A stretch of DNA of 64,000 nucleotides from Sandaracinobacteroides saxicola (GTDB lineage: Bacteria; Pseudomonadota; Alphaproteobacteria; Sphingomonadales; Sphingomonadaceae), in NCBI RefSeq assembly GCF_014117445.1, contig NZ_CP059851.1, positions 1,674,001-1,738,000 of the forward strand, read 5' to 3'. The notes under the pieces are model-generated. The model was not told the DNA's origin. It saw nothing but the letters and a program-made list of their open reading frames with translations, and did no database searches. This document shows positions 36,216 through 52,332 of the stretch, in pieces. The translations under genes were made by a program, and so were the position numbers. Position 1 is the first letter of the stretch, and each line of letters opens with the position of its first letter.

Positions 36216-36243
36216 GATATAGGCGACATCAGCGGCATTGCAA
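36216..36243 (-). promoter_or_regulatory. tmRNA promoter
   Basis: Minus-strand TTGCAA (36238-36243), 16-base spacer, TATATC (36216-36221), directly after the end of the glycosyltransferase gene. Transcription would begin near 36209. The rplJ promoter uses the same TTGCAA box and spacing. Confidence 0.6.
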
Positions 36244-36246
36244 AGC

Positions 36247-37392
36247 TCAGGCGGCAAGATGGAAGCAATAGCGGTCGATCACCGCGTCATTGATCCGGTC
36301 CCAGTCGAACGCGCGCGACGCCGCCTGCCCCGCCCGCCCCGCCGCCGCGCGCATCGCCGGATTCGCGATCAGCATCGCGATCGCGTCGGCGAATCCGTCC
36401 ACGTCATGCGGTGCCACCAGCCGACCGGTCACGCCGTCCTTCACCAGGCTGCTGCTGCCTGTCGCCCGCGCCGCCACCACGGGCAGGCCGCTCGCCATCG
36501 CCTCCAGGGTCACATTGCCGAACGTTTCGGTCACGCTGGGATTGAACATCAAATCCATCGAGGCATAGGCCCGCCCCAGATCGTCGCCACCCAGGAAACC
36601 GGTGAAGATGGCGTCAGGCAACCGCTCCTCGATCCAGTCCCGCGCAGGCCCCTCCCCCACCACCAGCAGACGGTGGGCCACACCGCGCCGGCGCAGCAAC
36701 GCGGCTGCGTCCGCCACCACATCCAGGCCTTTTTCCTTCACCAGTCGCCCGACGAATCCCACCACGATATCGGCATCGGCGATCCCCAGTTCGCGCCGCC
36801 ATGCCAGGTCACGACGCGCCGGATCGAACCGGGTGCCATCGACGCCCCGGCTCCAGATACCCACATGGCGGGACCAGCCCTGAGCGCGCAGCAGTTCCGC
36901 CATTCCGTCCGAAGGCGCGAAGATTTCCGGCAGATCGCCATAGAAACGGCGCAGGATGCGCTCCACCCGCCGCCGGATGAACCCCAGCCCGTAATAATCG
37001 AAATAGGTTTCGAACCGTGTGTGCACGCTCGCCACCGTCAGGATATTCCGGTTCGCCGCCCAATCCTTGGCGGCATGCCCCAGCCAGTCCGGCGCCGACA
37101 GGTGAACGACATTGGGCGCGAAGGCGTCCAGATCGCCACGTGGTCCGGCCGGCAGTCCCATGGCCACCCGATACTCTCCCCGTCCGGGAAAAGGGAAACT
37201 GGGCACGCTGACCAACGTGCCGGTCGGCGGAAAGGCGGGCGTGCTGCTGGTCGGCGAATAGACCCTGACGGTGCCGCCCCGCGCCTCGATCCGCCCGACC
37301 AGCCGGTTCAGCGCCTGATTGGCCCCATCCCTTACATAATTGTAATTGCCCGAAAAAAGCGCAACGCGCAGCCGCTCGACAGGAAAGCTCAT
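36247..37392 (-). CDS. GT4-type glycosyltransferase (GT-B fold)
   Basis: About 381 residues. The N-terminal domain has RVALFSGNYNYVRDGANQALNRLV and the C-terminal domain VGFVGRLVKEKGLDVV, LLVVGEGPARDWIEERL and the nucleotide-binding PSVTETFGNVTLEAMASGLPVV with the EX7E motif. It resembles the MgtA/SqdX group, which glycosylates lipids, but the acceptor is not known. An upstream start at 37434 lies inside a terminator stem region, so MSFPVERLRV at 37392 is preferred. Ends just before the tmRNA promoter. Confidence 0.87.
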   Translation of the reverse strand: MSFPVERLRVALFSGNYNYVRDGANQALNRLVGRIEARGGTVRVYSPTSSTPAFPPTGTLVSVPSFPFPGRGEYRVAMGLPAGPRGDLDAFAPNVVHLSAPDWLGHAAKDWAANRNILTVASVHTRFETYFDYYGLGFIRRRVERILRRFYGDLPEIFAPSDGMAELLRAQGWSRHVGIWSRGVDGTRFDPARRDLAWRRELGIADADIVVGFVGRLVKEKGLDVVADAAALLRRRGVAHRLLVVGEGPARDWIEERLPDAIFTGFLGGDDLGRAYASMDLMFNPSVTETFGNVTLEAMASGLPVVAARATGSSSLVKDGVTGRLVAPHDVDGFADAIAMLIANPAMRAAAGRAGQAASRAFDWDRINDAVIDRYCFHLAA

Positions 37393-37435
37393 GGAGCGGA
37401 GACCTAGGCCCCGACTGTGGCAGGCGTGCGGCATG

Positions 37436-37476
37436 AAAAAGGCCCGGTCGCACGATGGCGACCGGGCCCTTTTTTC
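37436..37476. terminator. Bidirectional rho-independent terminator
   Basis: An 11-bp perfect stem (GGCCCGGTCGC, 37441-37451, with GCGACCGGGCC, 37458-37468) flanked by A5 on the left and T6 on the right, so it can stop transcription both ways. On the minus strand it ends the PEP-CTERM gene. Confidence 0.9.
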
Positions 37477-37488
37477 GAAAACGGATGC

Positions 37489-38127
37489 TTAAGCAGCAAC
37501 CGCCGTGCGACGACGCAGCGCGCTGCCCACCATGCCGAAGCCGATGATCATCATCGCCCAGGTCGCCGGCTCGGGGATACCCGGGGTCGCCGAACCGAAG
37601 GTGATGTTGTCATAACCGACGAAGTTGGCGCCACCGGCGAAATCGATCGACTTCGCGATGCCGGCGAACGACACGCCGATCGGATCCCAAGCGCAATAGC
37701 CGCAGCCGCTCTGGAAGTTGTTCACCAGGTTCAGCGTGGCCAGCACGTTGCCCGTGGCGCCCAGGCCGTCATAGACGGTGATCGAGGCTTGCGAGTTCGA
37801 CGAATAGTTGAACGAGAAGCCGGTGGTGAAGCCCGCCGCATAGTCGATGGTCACCGCGCCGCCCGACAGGAAGAACAGGATGCCCGGGTTCGGTTCACCG
37901 CTGCCGTTGTAGCTGTTGATCGCCAGCGCGTTGCTCGAAAAAGCCACGCCATAGTTGGTGCCACTGTTGCCGTCGGCGCTGACGCCGCCGTTATAGAAGC
38001 CGCCAACCGCGGCCACATTGTTCGTGGTTGCAACACCGTCGAAATCGAGCACGACAACCGCCGCCGATGCGGCGGTCGACATCGTGAATGCCGCGAATGC
38101 CGCAGCCGCCAGGGTGAAATTACGCAT
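37489..38127 (-). CDS. PEPxxWA-CTERM sorting-domain protein
   Basis: 212 residues. Signal peptide MRNFTLAAAAFAAFTMSTAASA; a beta-rich body; and the C-terminal tripartite signal IPEPATWAMMIIGFGMVG followed by SALRRR. Such signals are removed by exosortases and are common in Sphingomonadales. The body (VLDFDGVATTNN..., GGFYNGGVSADGNSGTNYGV) is unassigned. AGGAGG precedes the ATG. A strong terminator follows. No exosortase gene is in the window. Confidence 0.9.
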   Translation of the reverse strand: MRNFTLAAAAFAAFTMSTAASAAVVVLDFDGVATTNNVAAVGGFYNGGVSADGNSGTNYGVAFSSNALAINSYNGSGEPNPGILFFLSGGAVTIDYAAGFTTGFSFNYSSNSQASITVYDGLGATGNVLATLNLVNNFQSGCGYCAWDPIGVSFAGIAKSIDFAGGANFVGYDNITFGSATPGIPEPATWAMMIIGFGMVGSALRRRTAVAA

Positions 38128-38304
38128 GATGCCTCCTGTAGTGAACTGGAAAAAACCAGCTGCTTCATGATCAGCAAGCATCGTGCCATCTGTGACATAT
38201 ATTTTTACGGTTCTATATCAATGTCTTAAAGAATATTCGGTTAACCCTGCCGACATAAATTGTAAAGTTCTCCGACAGATCAAAATCGCGTTCGCCCTTG
38301 CAGC

Positions 38305-38344
38305 AAAAAAAGAAGCCCGGCCGCGTGCTCGCGACCGGGCTTCT
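38305..38344 (-). terminator. Rho-independent terminator of rpoBC
   Basis: On the minus strand, a 12-bp stem with one mismatch (positions 38312-38324 with 38331-38343) is followed by a run of T (38305-38310 read as A on plus). It lies 18 bases past the rpoC stop, so rpoC is the end of its transcript: no rpsL or rpsG follows. Confidence 0.9.
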
Positions 38345-38361
38345 CCATCCACTGCAACGGC

Positions 38362-42543
<4,182 letters not shown>

Positions 42544-42593
42544 AAGGCCTCCTCGGCAGGGGCACGCACCCCTGCCTGCTGGATCAAACAGGA

Positions 42594-46751
<4,158 letters not shown>

Positions 46752-46932
46752 CGGGAATATTTCCTTCGTCAGAACCGAATCAAAATGTCACGCACTGGTC
46801 ATCACAACGCCAAAAACCGCGCAGGTCCCCTCATGGCCCCGGCGGTCAAGCGTCCGATTATCCAAATCCCTTCAATACGTTGGGCACACCCGCGCAAAAG
46901 CGCGCCCTATCCCGAATGGCTGGATGACACCG

Positions 46933-46961
46933 CATGTAGGAAATCGCCGGCCCGCTGTCAA
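46933..46961 (-). promoter_or_regulatory. Candidate rpoBC promoter
   Basis: Minus-strand TTGACA (46956-46961), spacer of 17, TACATG (46933-46938), giving a leader of about 175 bases ahead of rpoB. Its presence fits the break of the normal rplL-rpoB linkage. Confidence 0.6.
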
Positions 46962-47008
46962 ACGCCCCCGCACTGGCGGCGCGCCCGCACTGCGGCTAAA
47001 CCACGCGC

Positions 47009-48256
47009 ATGCAAAAGCCCCGCAAACATAATCTCCGCCCCGCCACCCTCATGATGGGCCATGGCTACGACCCCGCGCTCAGCGAAGGCGCCCTGAAACC
47101 CCCCATCTTCCTCACCTCCACCTTCGTCTTCCCCAACGCCGCAGCCGGCAAGCGCCATTTCGAGGGCGTCACCGGCAAACGCCCCGGCGGCGCCGAGGGC
47201 CTCGTCTATTCCCGCTTCAACGGCCCCAACCAGGAAATCCTCGAAGACCGCCTCTCCGTCTGGGAGGATGCGGAGGACGCGCTCAGCTTCTCCTCCGGCA
47301 TGTCGGCGATCGCCACCCTGTTCCTGGCCACCGTCCGCCCCGGCGACGTCATCGTCCACTCCGGGCCGCTCTACGCCGCCACCGAGACCCTCATCGCCCG
47401 CGTGCTCGGGCGCTTCGGCGTCCACTTCCTCGATTTCCCCGCCGGCGCCACCCGCGCCGAGATCGACGCCGTCCTTGCCAAGGCCCAGACCGGCCGCGTC
47501 GCGCTCATCTATCTCGAATCGCCGGCCAATCCCACCAACGCCCTCGTCGACATCGAAGCCGTCCGCGCGTCGCGCGACGCCATCTTCGGGTCCGGCCCCG
47601 ATGCGCCCCCCATCGCCATCGACAACACCTTCCTCGGCCCCATCTGGCAGACGCCGCTGGCACATGGCGCGGACCTGGTCGTCTACAGCCTCACCAAATA
47701 TGCCGGCGGCCACAGCGACCTCGTCGCCGGCGCCGTCCTCGGCGCCAAGCGGCTGATCGACCCGATCCGCGCCATGCGCAACACCATCGGCACCATCACC
47801 GATCCGAACACCGCCTGGATGCTGCTGCGCTCCCTCGAAACGCTCGAACTCCGCATGAACCGCGCCGGCGAAAACGCGGCGAAGGTCTGCGCCTACCTCC
47901 GCGACCACCCCAGGGTCGAGCATGTCGGCTATCTCGGCTTCCTCGAGGGCGACCGCCAGGCCGACATCTACGCCCGCCACTGCCTCGGCGCCGGCTCCAC
48001 CTTCTCGCTCTTCCTGAAGGGCGGGGAGGCCGAAGCCTTCCGCTTCCTCGATTCGCTGCGCATCGCCAAGCTCGCCGTCAGCCTCGGCGGCACCGAAACG
48101 CTGGCCAGCCACCCCGCGGCGATGACCCACCTCAGCGTCCCCGACGCCCGCAAGGCCGCGCTCGGCATCACCGACAACCTGGTCCGCATCTCCATCGGCG
48201 TCGAAGACCCCGACGACCTGATCGCCGACTTCGCCCAAGCGCTTGACGCCTGCTGA
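47009..48256 (+). CDS. Cystathionine gamma-synthase family PLP enzyme
   Basis: A 415-residue trans-sulfuration-family enzyme. The PLP lysine is Lys230 in VVYSLTKYAGGHSD; the phosphate-binding SSGMSAIATLFLA and the IAIDNTFLGP strand are in place. Members make cystathionine, O-acylhomoserine sulfhydrylase products or degrade methionine; the long insertion-free form here (with VYSRFNGPNQEILEDRLSVWE) is often annotated as methionine gamma-lyase or cystathionine gamma-synthase. The exact reaction cannot be fixed. Divergent from rpoB. Confidence 0.88.
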   Translation: MQKPRKHNLRPATLMMGHGYDPALSEGALKPPIFLTSTFVFPNAAAGKRHFEGVTGKRPGGAEGLVYSRFNGPNQEILEDRLSVWEDAEDALSFSSGMSAIATLFLATVRPGDVIVHSGPLYAATETLIARVLGRFGVHFLDFPAGATRAEIDAVLAKAQTGRVALIYLESPANPTNALVDIEAVRASRDAIFGSGPDAPPIAIDNTFLGPIWQTPLAHGADLVVYSLTKYAGGHSDLVAGAVLGAKRLIDPIRAMRNTIGTITDPNTAWMLLRSLETLELRMNRAGENAAKVCAYLRDHPRVEHVGYLGFLEGDRQADIYARHCLGAGSTFSLFLKGGEAEAFRFLDSLRIAKLAVSLGGTETLASHPAAMTHLSVPDARKAALGITDNLVRISIGVEDPDDLIADFAQALDAC

Positions 48257-48303
48257 AAGTAGTTTGATCGTGGAGACAATCCTAAGTGGCCTTTGAAACA
48301 GAC

Positions 48304-48331
48304 TTGTGTTCCACTTTTGTTCCGCTATACA
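48304..48331 (+). promoter_or_regulatory. Candidate promoter of the Gp37/TcmP pair
   Basis: TTGTGT (48304-48309), spacer of 16, TATACA (48326-48331), 23 bases ahead of the ATG at 48355. The surrounding DNA is visibly AT-richer than the neighbours. Confidence 0.45.
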
Positions 48332-48354
48332 AAGCTAGGTAGGTGAGCTTCACA

Positions 48355-49092
48355 ATGGCAGATGGCAGTGCGATAGAGTGGACGGATGCAACCTGGAACC
48401 CTGTTACCGGGTGCACCAAAATCACACGCGGCTGCGAAAATTGTTATGCAGCGCGGTTTGCAGAACGATTTCGCGGCGTGCCTGGACATCCCTTTTCGCG
48501 CGGTTTCGATCTGACTCTAAGACCTGACCGGATCAAACAGCCTCTCCAATGGAAGAGGCCGCGTATGATCTTTGTCAATTCAATGAGTGACTTGTTTCAC
48601 AAGCTTGTGCCAAACGAATTTATTGACCAAGTCTTCGATGCTATGGAAGAGGCTGACTGGCATGTTTATCAACTGTTGACTAAGCGCAGCTCGTTGATGC
48701 GAAACTATCTCAATCGTCGCTACGGTGCCCAATCTATGCCTGCGCACATTTGGGTCGGAACCTCGGTCGAAGATGCCCGCGCAAAGGGCCGGATTGACCA
48801 CCTCCGCGCTGCGCCGCGAGGAGTTCGGTTCTTGTCGATTGAACCTCTGATTGGAGCGCTTGGAACGATCAACCTCAACGGCATTGACTGGGTTATCGTT
48901 GGTGGCGAGTCTGGCCCAGGCGCGCGACCAATGCAGCTCGCTTGGGCTCGAGAAGTGCGCGATCAATGCACTGAACAGCAAGTTCCGTTTTTCTTCAAGC
49001 AGTGGGGAGGGTTACGTCCCAAGTCTGGCGGGCGTATCCTCGATGGCCGCGAATGGAATGATTTTCCTAAGCAACAGGCGAATGCTGTATAA
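48355..49092 (+). CDS. Phage Gp37/Gp68 (DUF5131) family protein with three-Cys motif
   Basis: 245 residues from ATG at 48355 (a GTG at 48343 is possible; GGTGAG seven bases ahead of the ATG favours the shorter form). The N-terminus IEWTDATWNPVTGCTKITRG, then CENC, holds Cys20, Cys27 and Cys30, a CX6CX2C iron-sulfur-like motif that resembles, but is not, the radical SAM CX3CX2C. The family occurs in phages and mobile islands with the TcmP partner next door. Function is not established. Its base composition differs from the flanking genes, suggesting transfer. Confidence 0.88.
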   Translation: MADGSAIEWTDATWNPVTGCTKITRGCENCYAARFAERFRGVPGHPFSRGFDLTLRPDRIKQPLQWKRPRMIFVNSMSDLFHKLVPNEFIDQVFDAMEEADWHVYQLLTKRSSLMRNYLNRRYGAQSMPAHIWVGTSVEDARAKGRIDHLRAAPRGVRFLSIEPLIGALGTINLNGIDWVIVGGESGPGARPMQLAWAREVRDQCTEQQVPFFFKQWGGLRPKSGGRILDGREWNDFPKQQANAV

Positions 49093-49982
49093 TGGGCACG
49101 CCTGCCGAGGTAGGTCCTTGGGCGAGAGAAAAGCTCGACGCCTTGGCGCGATATCTCGACTATTACACAAAAGTGCTTAAAAACCAACCTTGGCGAACAA
49201 TCTATTTCGACGCCTATGCCGGCGGCGGACAAGCTATAGTTCGCTCTGAACTTACATCAGGAGCATCACTACTATTCCCTGAAGAAGAGACGGACGCAGA
49301 AGCACGGCAGCTTATCGATGGCTCTCCACGAGTAGCACTTGGATTGGCCAATCCGTTCGATCGTTACATCTTTGTCGACAATGATGTCAATCGTCATCAG
49401 GAACTCGAAGTGTTGCGCAGAGAATGGGGCGACCGCAGGACGATTACCGCCCGCCGCGGCACAGCAACTGATGCCATTGACTGGCTACTTGCCCAAGGCA
49501 TCGGCCGACAATCGCATCGTGGCGTTGCCTTTCTTGATCCATTCGGAGCAAACTTAGCTTGGTCTGATGTAGCAGCGCTCGCAAGCACCCGGCTGTTTGA
49601 AGTCGTTATTAATTTCCCACTCGGTATGGCGATTCAGCGAATGTTGCCGAATACCGGCACCATGCCGCCCAGCTGGGCTGCGCGACTCGATGGCCTCTTC
49701 GGCAACCGTGAATGGTATGATGCCGTTTATCAGCCAGAGGGCGGTCTTTTCAGCTCCAAAGAGCCAGCCAAGCGAACGGACTATCATACTCGGCTATTGG
49801 GGCTTTACCTTAGCCAACTTGCCGATGCATTCGGCCACGTCTCGCAACCGCGCCTTATCCGAAACAGCCGTGGCGCGCCACTCTACTACCTGATTTGGGC
49901 GGGGCCGCACAAAAAGGGGCTGGAAGGCGCAAACTATGTCCTTACGATGGGAGAACGCCTGCCAAAACGGAAAGACGGGTAG
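49092..49982 (+). CDS. tcmP: Three-Cys-motif partner protein TcmP
   Basis: A 296-residue protein beginning on the last base of the preceding stop (TAATG). KLDALARYLDYYTKVL, RTIYFDAYAGGGQA, and VAFLDPFGANLAWSDVAALAST match the TcmP family, which is defined by co-occurrence with the three-Cys Gp37/Gp68 protein. YFDAYAGGG resembles the glycine-rich loop of methyltransferases, and LDPFG a conserved catalytic strand, so a Rossmann-type enzyme is plausible. No function is established. Same low-GC composition as its partner. Confidence 0.88.
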   Translation: MGTPAEVGPWAREKLDALARYLDYYTKVLKNQPWRTIYFDAYAGGGQAIVRSELTSGASLLFPEEETDAEARQLIDGSPRVALGLANPFDRYIFVDNDVNRHQELEVLRREWGDRRTITARRGTATDAIDWLLAQGIGRQSHRGVAFLDPFGANLAWSDVAALASTRLFEVVINFPLGMAIQRMLPNTGTMPPSWAARLDGLFGNREWYDAVYQPEGGLFSSKEPAKRTDYHTRLLGLYLSQLADAFGHVSQPRLIRNSRGAPLYYLIWAGPHKKGLEGANYVLTMGERLPKRKDG

Positions 49983-50002
49983 CAAGCGCCGAGTATAGAT
50001 CA

Positions 50003-50018
50003 CGGTAACAATTTACCG
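50003..50018. other. Small hairpin at the end of the TcmP island
   Basis: CGGTAA-CAAT-TTACCG between the tail-to-tail tcmP and SIMPL genes. It could be a weak terminator or the scar of an insertion; there is no T run beyond it. Confidence 0.35.
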
Positions 50019-50050
50019 TATGGACAACCTATCACCCGGCCTACAACCCC

Positions 50051-50752
50051 CTACCGCCGGCTCGGCACCACCCGATAGCCATAGCGCACGAACAGCATTA
50101 CCTCGGTCAGCCCCACCCGCTCGAACTCCACCCGCCGGTCCAGCCCCTCCAGCTCCACGGCATAGCCCTCCCCCATCCGCGCCGCCTGTGCCTTCGCGTC
50201 CGCCACCACCCGCTCCAGGATCGCCCCGCGATACTGCCCCGGCTCCACCACCGTCAGCGCCAGGTCATCGTCCGCCACCATCTCGGCCCGTCCCACCAGC
50301 GGCACCGATTTCACGAACGCCTCCAGCCGCTCCACCGCCGATTTCGCGTCGGTCGCCCCCGCCAGCCGCGTCTTCAACAGAAATCCCACCCGGCTGGTAT
50401 CCGCCCGTCCCGCGCCCGACACCGGCAGGTCGCGGTAATTCGCCAGGGTCAGCGGCTCCACCTTCAGCTCGCCGGTGGACAGCTCCACGCCCCGCTTGCC
50501 CGCCAGCTCGATCGCCTTCCGCACCATCCCGAAAATCTCGTCATAACGCAGTTTCGAATCGCGCGAATCCGATGTCACCGTCACCGCCAGCACCGCGAAA
50601 TCCGCCACCCGCCGCACCCCCACCAGCGGCGGCGGCGCCGCCTCCTCCCGTCGCGACGCGGTCACGATGATCTCCTCCGCCTGCTGCGCCGCCACCGGTT
50701 CCCCGGTGAACAAACAGGCCACGGCGACGAACAGCAGGATCGAATGTCTCAC
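50051..50752 (-). CDS. SIMPL domain-containing periplasmic protein
   Basis: 233 residues from a GTG at 50752 (AGGGGAG nine bases upstream), which gives the signal peptide SILLFVAVACLFTGEPVAA. The body matches the SIMPL/DUF541 domain: VRRVADFAVLAVTVTSDSRDSKLRYDEIFGMV, LTLANYRDLPVSGAG and VGFLLKTRLAGATDA. The family is widespread but not well understood. It lies in the insertion between rplL and rpoB. The 304 bases upstream (50753-51056) show no gene. Confidence 0.8.
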   Translation of the reverse strand: MRHSILLFVAVACLFTGEPVAAQQAEEIIVTASRREEAAPPPLVGVRRVADFAVLAVTVTSDSRDSKLRYDEIFGMVRKAIELAGKRGVELSTGELKVEPLTLANYRDLPVSGAGRADTSRVGFLLKTRLAGATDAKSAVERLEAFVKSVPLVGRAEMVADDDLALTVVEPGQYRGAILERVVADAKAQAARMGEGYAVELEGLDRRVEFERVGLTEVMLFVRYGYRVVPSRR

Positions 50753-51056
50753 AATGCGGTGCTCCCCTGGTTGCGGCACAACGCACCACGAAGCCGCCAC
50801 AACGTCAACGGTCAACGCCAGGTGAAAGAAAGCCCTTGCCAAAAAAGGCGCGTCATGATAACCATATTGGCATCATTGAGTCAGCAGCCACCCCGCGCGA
50901 CCCGCCCAAAAACCCCGAAATCGCTAAGCCCTTGATTCAGGCTGTCACTTTTTTCGAGCAACCTTCCAAAATCCTACAGCCCCTGCGCGGCCAAGCCGCG
51001 CAAACTCGGGCGGTGGGCGAGGCGGAGAGGACGAAAGAAGAAAGACAAGAAAGAAC

Positions 51057-51175
51057 AAAAAAGCGGGCAAAGCCCGCTTGTCGGACGTGTCGGTTGGCCA
51101 CCGGCCAACCGCACGCCGGCCAGGCACTGCGGCGAGTCCGGGAATAGCGCTGCACGCTATTCCCGGCCGCCTTGG
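51057..51175 (-). repeat. Three-hairpin element, copy A, behind rplL; acts as terminator
   Basis: Read on the minus strand after rplL: a 12-bp perfect hairpin (51138-51166, loop of 5), a middle 8-bp hairpin (GGTTGGCC/GGCCAACC, loop ACC), then AAGCGGGC/GCCCGCTT (51061-51079) followed by T6, an intrinsic terminator. Copies B and C at 57041-57404 share the order and the blocks GGGCAAAGCC, GTCGGAC and GCCGGCC, while the long hairpin has unrelated sequence in each. Confidence 0.75.
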
Positions 51176-51177
51176 CC

Positions 51178-51552
51178 TTACTTCAGCTCCACCGTCGCGC
51201 CGGCTTCTTCCAGTTGCTTCTTGATCTTCTCGGCATCGGCCTTGTTGATGCCTTCCTTCACCGCCTTCGGCGCCGATTCCACCAGCGTCTTGGCTTCCGT
51301 CAGCCCCAGGCCGGTGATGGCGCGGACTTCCTTGATGACGTTGATCTTCTTGCCACCGTCGCCGGTCAGGATCACGTCGAACTCGGTCTTCTCTTCCGCC
51401 GCCGGCGCTGCAGCGGCAGCCGGACCAGCAGCCACGGCCACGGCCGCGGCGGCCGAAACGCCCCACTTCTCTTCCAGCATCTTCGACAGTTCCGCCGCTT
51501 CCAGCACGGTCAGCGCGGACAGATCTTCCACAATCTTGTTCAGGTCAGCCAT
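51178..51552 (-). CDS. rplL: 50S ribosomal protein L7/L12
   Basis: 124 residues. Stalk protein that binds elongation factors. N-terminal dimerisation part [32 protein letters not shown], an alanine-rich hinge, and the C-terminal domain [43 protein letters not shown]. It is 20 bases downstream of rplJ and is followed by the three-hairpin element instead of rpoB. Confidence 0.97.
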   Translation of the reverse strand: MADLNKIVEDLSALTVLEAAELSKMLEEKWGVSAAAAVAVAAGPAAAAAPAAEEKTEFDVILTGDGGKKINVIKEVRAITGLGLTEAKTLVESAPKAVKEGINKADAEKIKKQLEEAGATVELK

Positions 51553-51572
51553 TTCAAATCTCCAATTGGTTG

Positions 51573-52088
51573 TTAAGCGGCTTCTTTTTCGGAATAGGCC
51601 GCAATCACTCGGGCAAGCTGGGCAGCCGGCGCATTCGCCAGCTGGGCCAGCTTCGTGGCAGGTGCATTCAACAGGCCGATCAGCTTCGCGCGCAGCTCAT
51701 CCAGCGACGGCAGTTCGGCAAGCGCCTTCACTCCGTTCACATCCAGCAGCGTCGAACCCATGGCCCCGCCGACGATCTCGAACTTGTCGGTCGTCTTCGC
51801 GAACTCGACCGCGATCTTCGCGGCCGCCACCGGGTCCGCCGAAGTCGCAAGCCCCACAGGACCGGTCAGCAAACCGCTGATCTCCTGATAGGGCGTGCCC
51901 TCCAGCGCGATGCGGGCGAGCCTGTTCTTCGTCACCTTGAAACTGGCACCGGCCTCGCGCATCCTGTTCCGAAGGTTGGTGACCTGCGCCACCGTCAGCC
52001 CATGGTTGCGTGTGATCACAACCACCTGCACTTCAGTCAGAGTCTTCGCAAGACGCTCGACCAGTTCCTTTTTCTGGTTACGATCCAT
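51573..52088 (-). CDS. rplJ: 50S ribosomal protein L10
   Basis: 171 residues. Start at [11 protein letters not shown] (52088) is set by GAGGAGACGAGG directly ahead; the in-frame ATG at 52106 lies in the leader. Family segments [44 protein letters not shown] and [10 protein letters not shown] are present. L10 anchors the L7/L12 stalk and, bound to its own leader, usually represses translation. Confidence 0.97.
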   Translation of the reverse strand: MDRNQKKELVERLAKTLTEVQVVVITRNHGLTVAQVTNLRNRMREAGASFKVTKNRLARIALEGTPYQEISGLLTGPVGLATSADPVAAAKIAVEFAKTTDKFEIVGGAMGSTLLDVNGVKALAELPSLDELRAKLIGLLNAPATKLAQLANAPAAQLARVIAAYSEKEAA

Positions 52089-52321
52089 CCTCGTCTCCTC
52101 ATCCACCGCACCACCCCCATGGTGATGCAGTCAATCCGTACCGAGGGGTGAATCCCAATGCCCTGCTCCGACCGGAGCCAGTGGAAATGGTCTGCTCCCC
52201 GTCTCATGCTGGCCCCAATGGCTTAAGCGGTCACCCGCACCAGCAGTCTCGGACGGTTCGCACCCGCAGCATCGCCACGGGCACAGGCGCGGCCAGATAC
52301 AGGTTCCACCGGGAATTGCAA
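52089..52321 (-). promoter_or_regulatory. rplJ promoter and about 200-base leader
   Basis: Minus-strand TTGCAA (52316-52321), spacer of 16, TATCTG (52294-52299), then a leader of about 200 bases. Near the gene a hairpin GCAUCACC/GGUGGUGC (52108-52128) has one U-G pair that is valid only in the minus-strand RNA. The position fits an L10-leader, the site where L10-L7/L12 represses its own operon; the full fold was not worked out. Confidence 0.5.
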
Positions 52322-52332
52322 CCCCATCCCCG

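Noticed and set aside
48355-49092. Gp37/Gp68 protein as a canonical radical SAM enzyme
   Set aside because: The cysteine spacing is CX6CX2C and the usual GGE and other SAM motifs are not evident.
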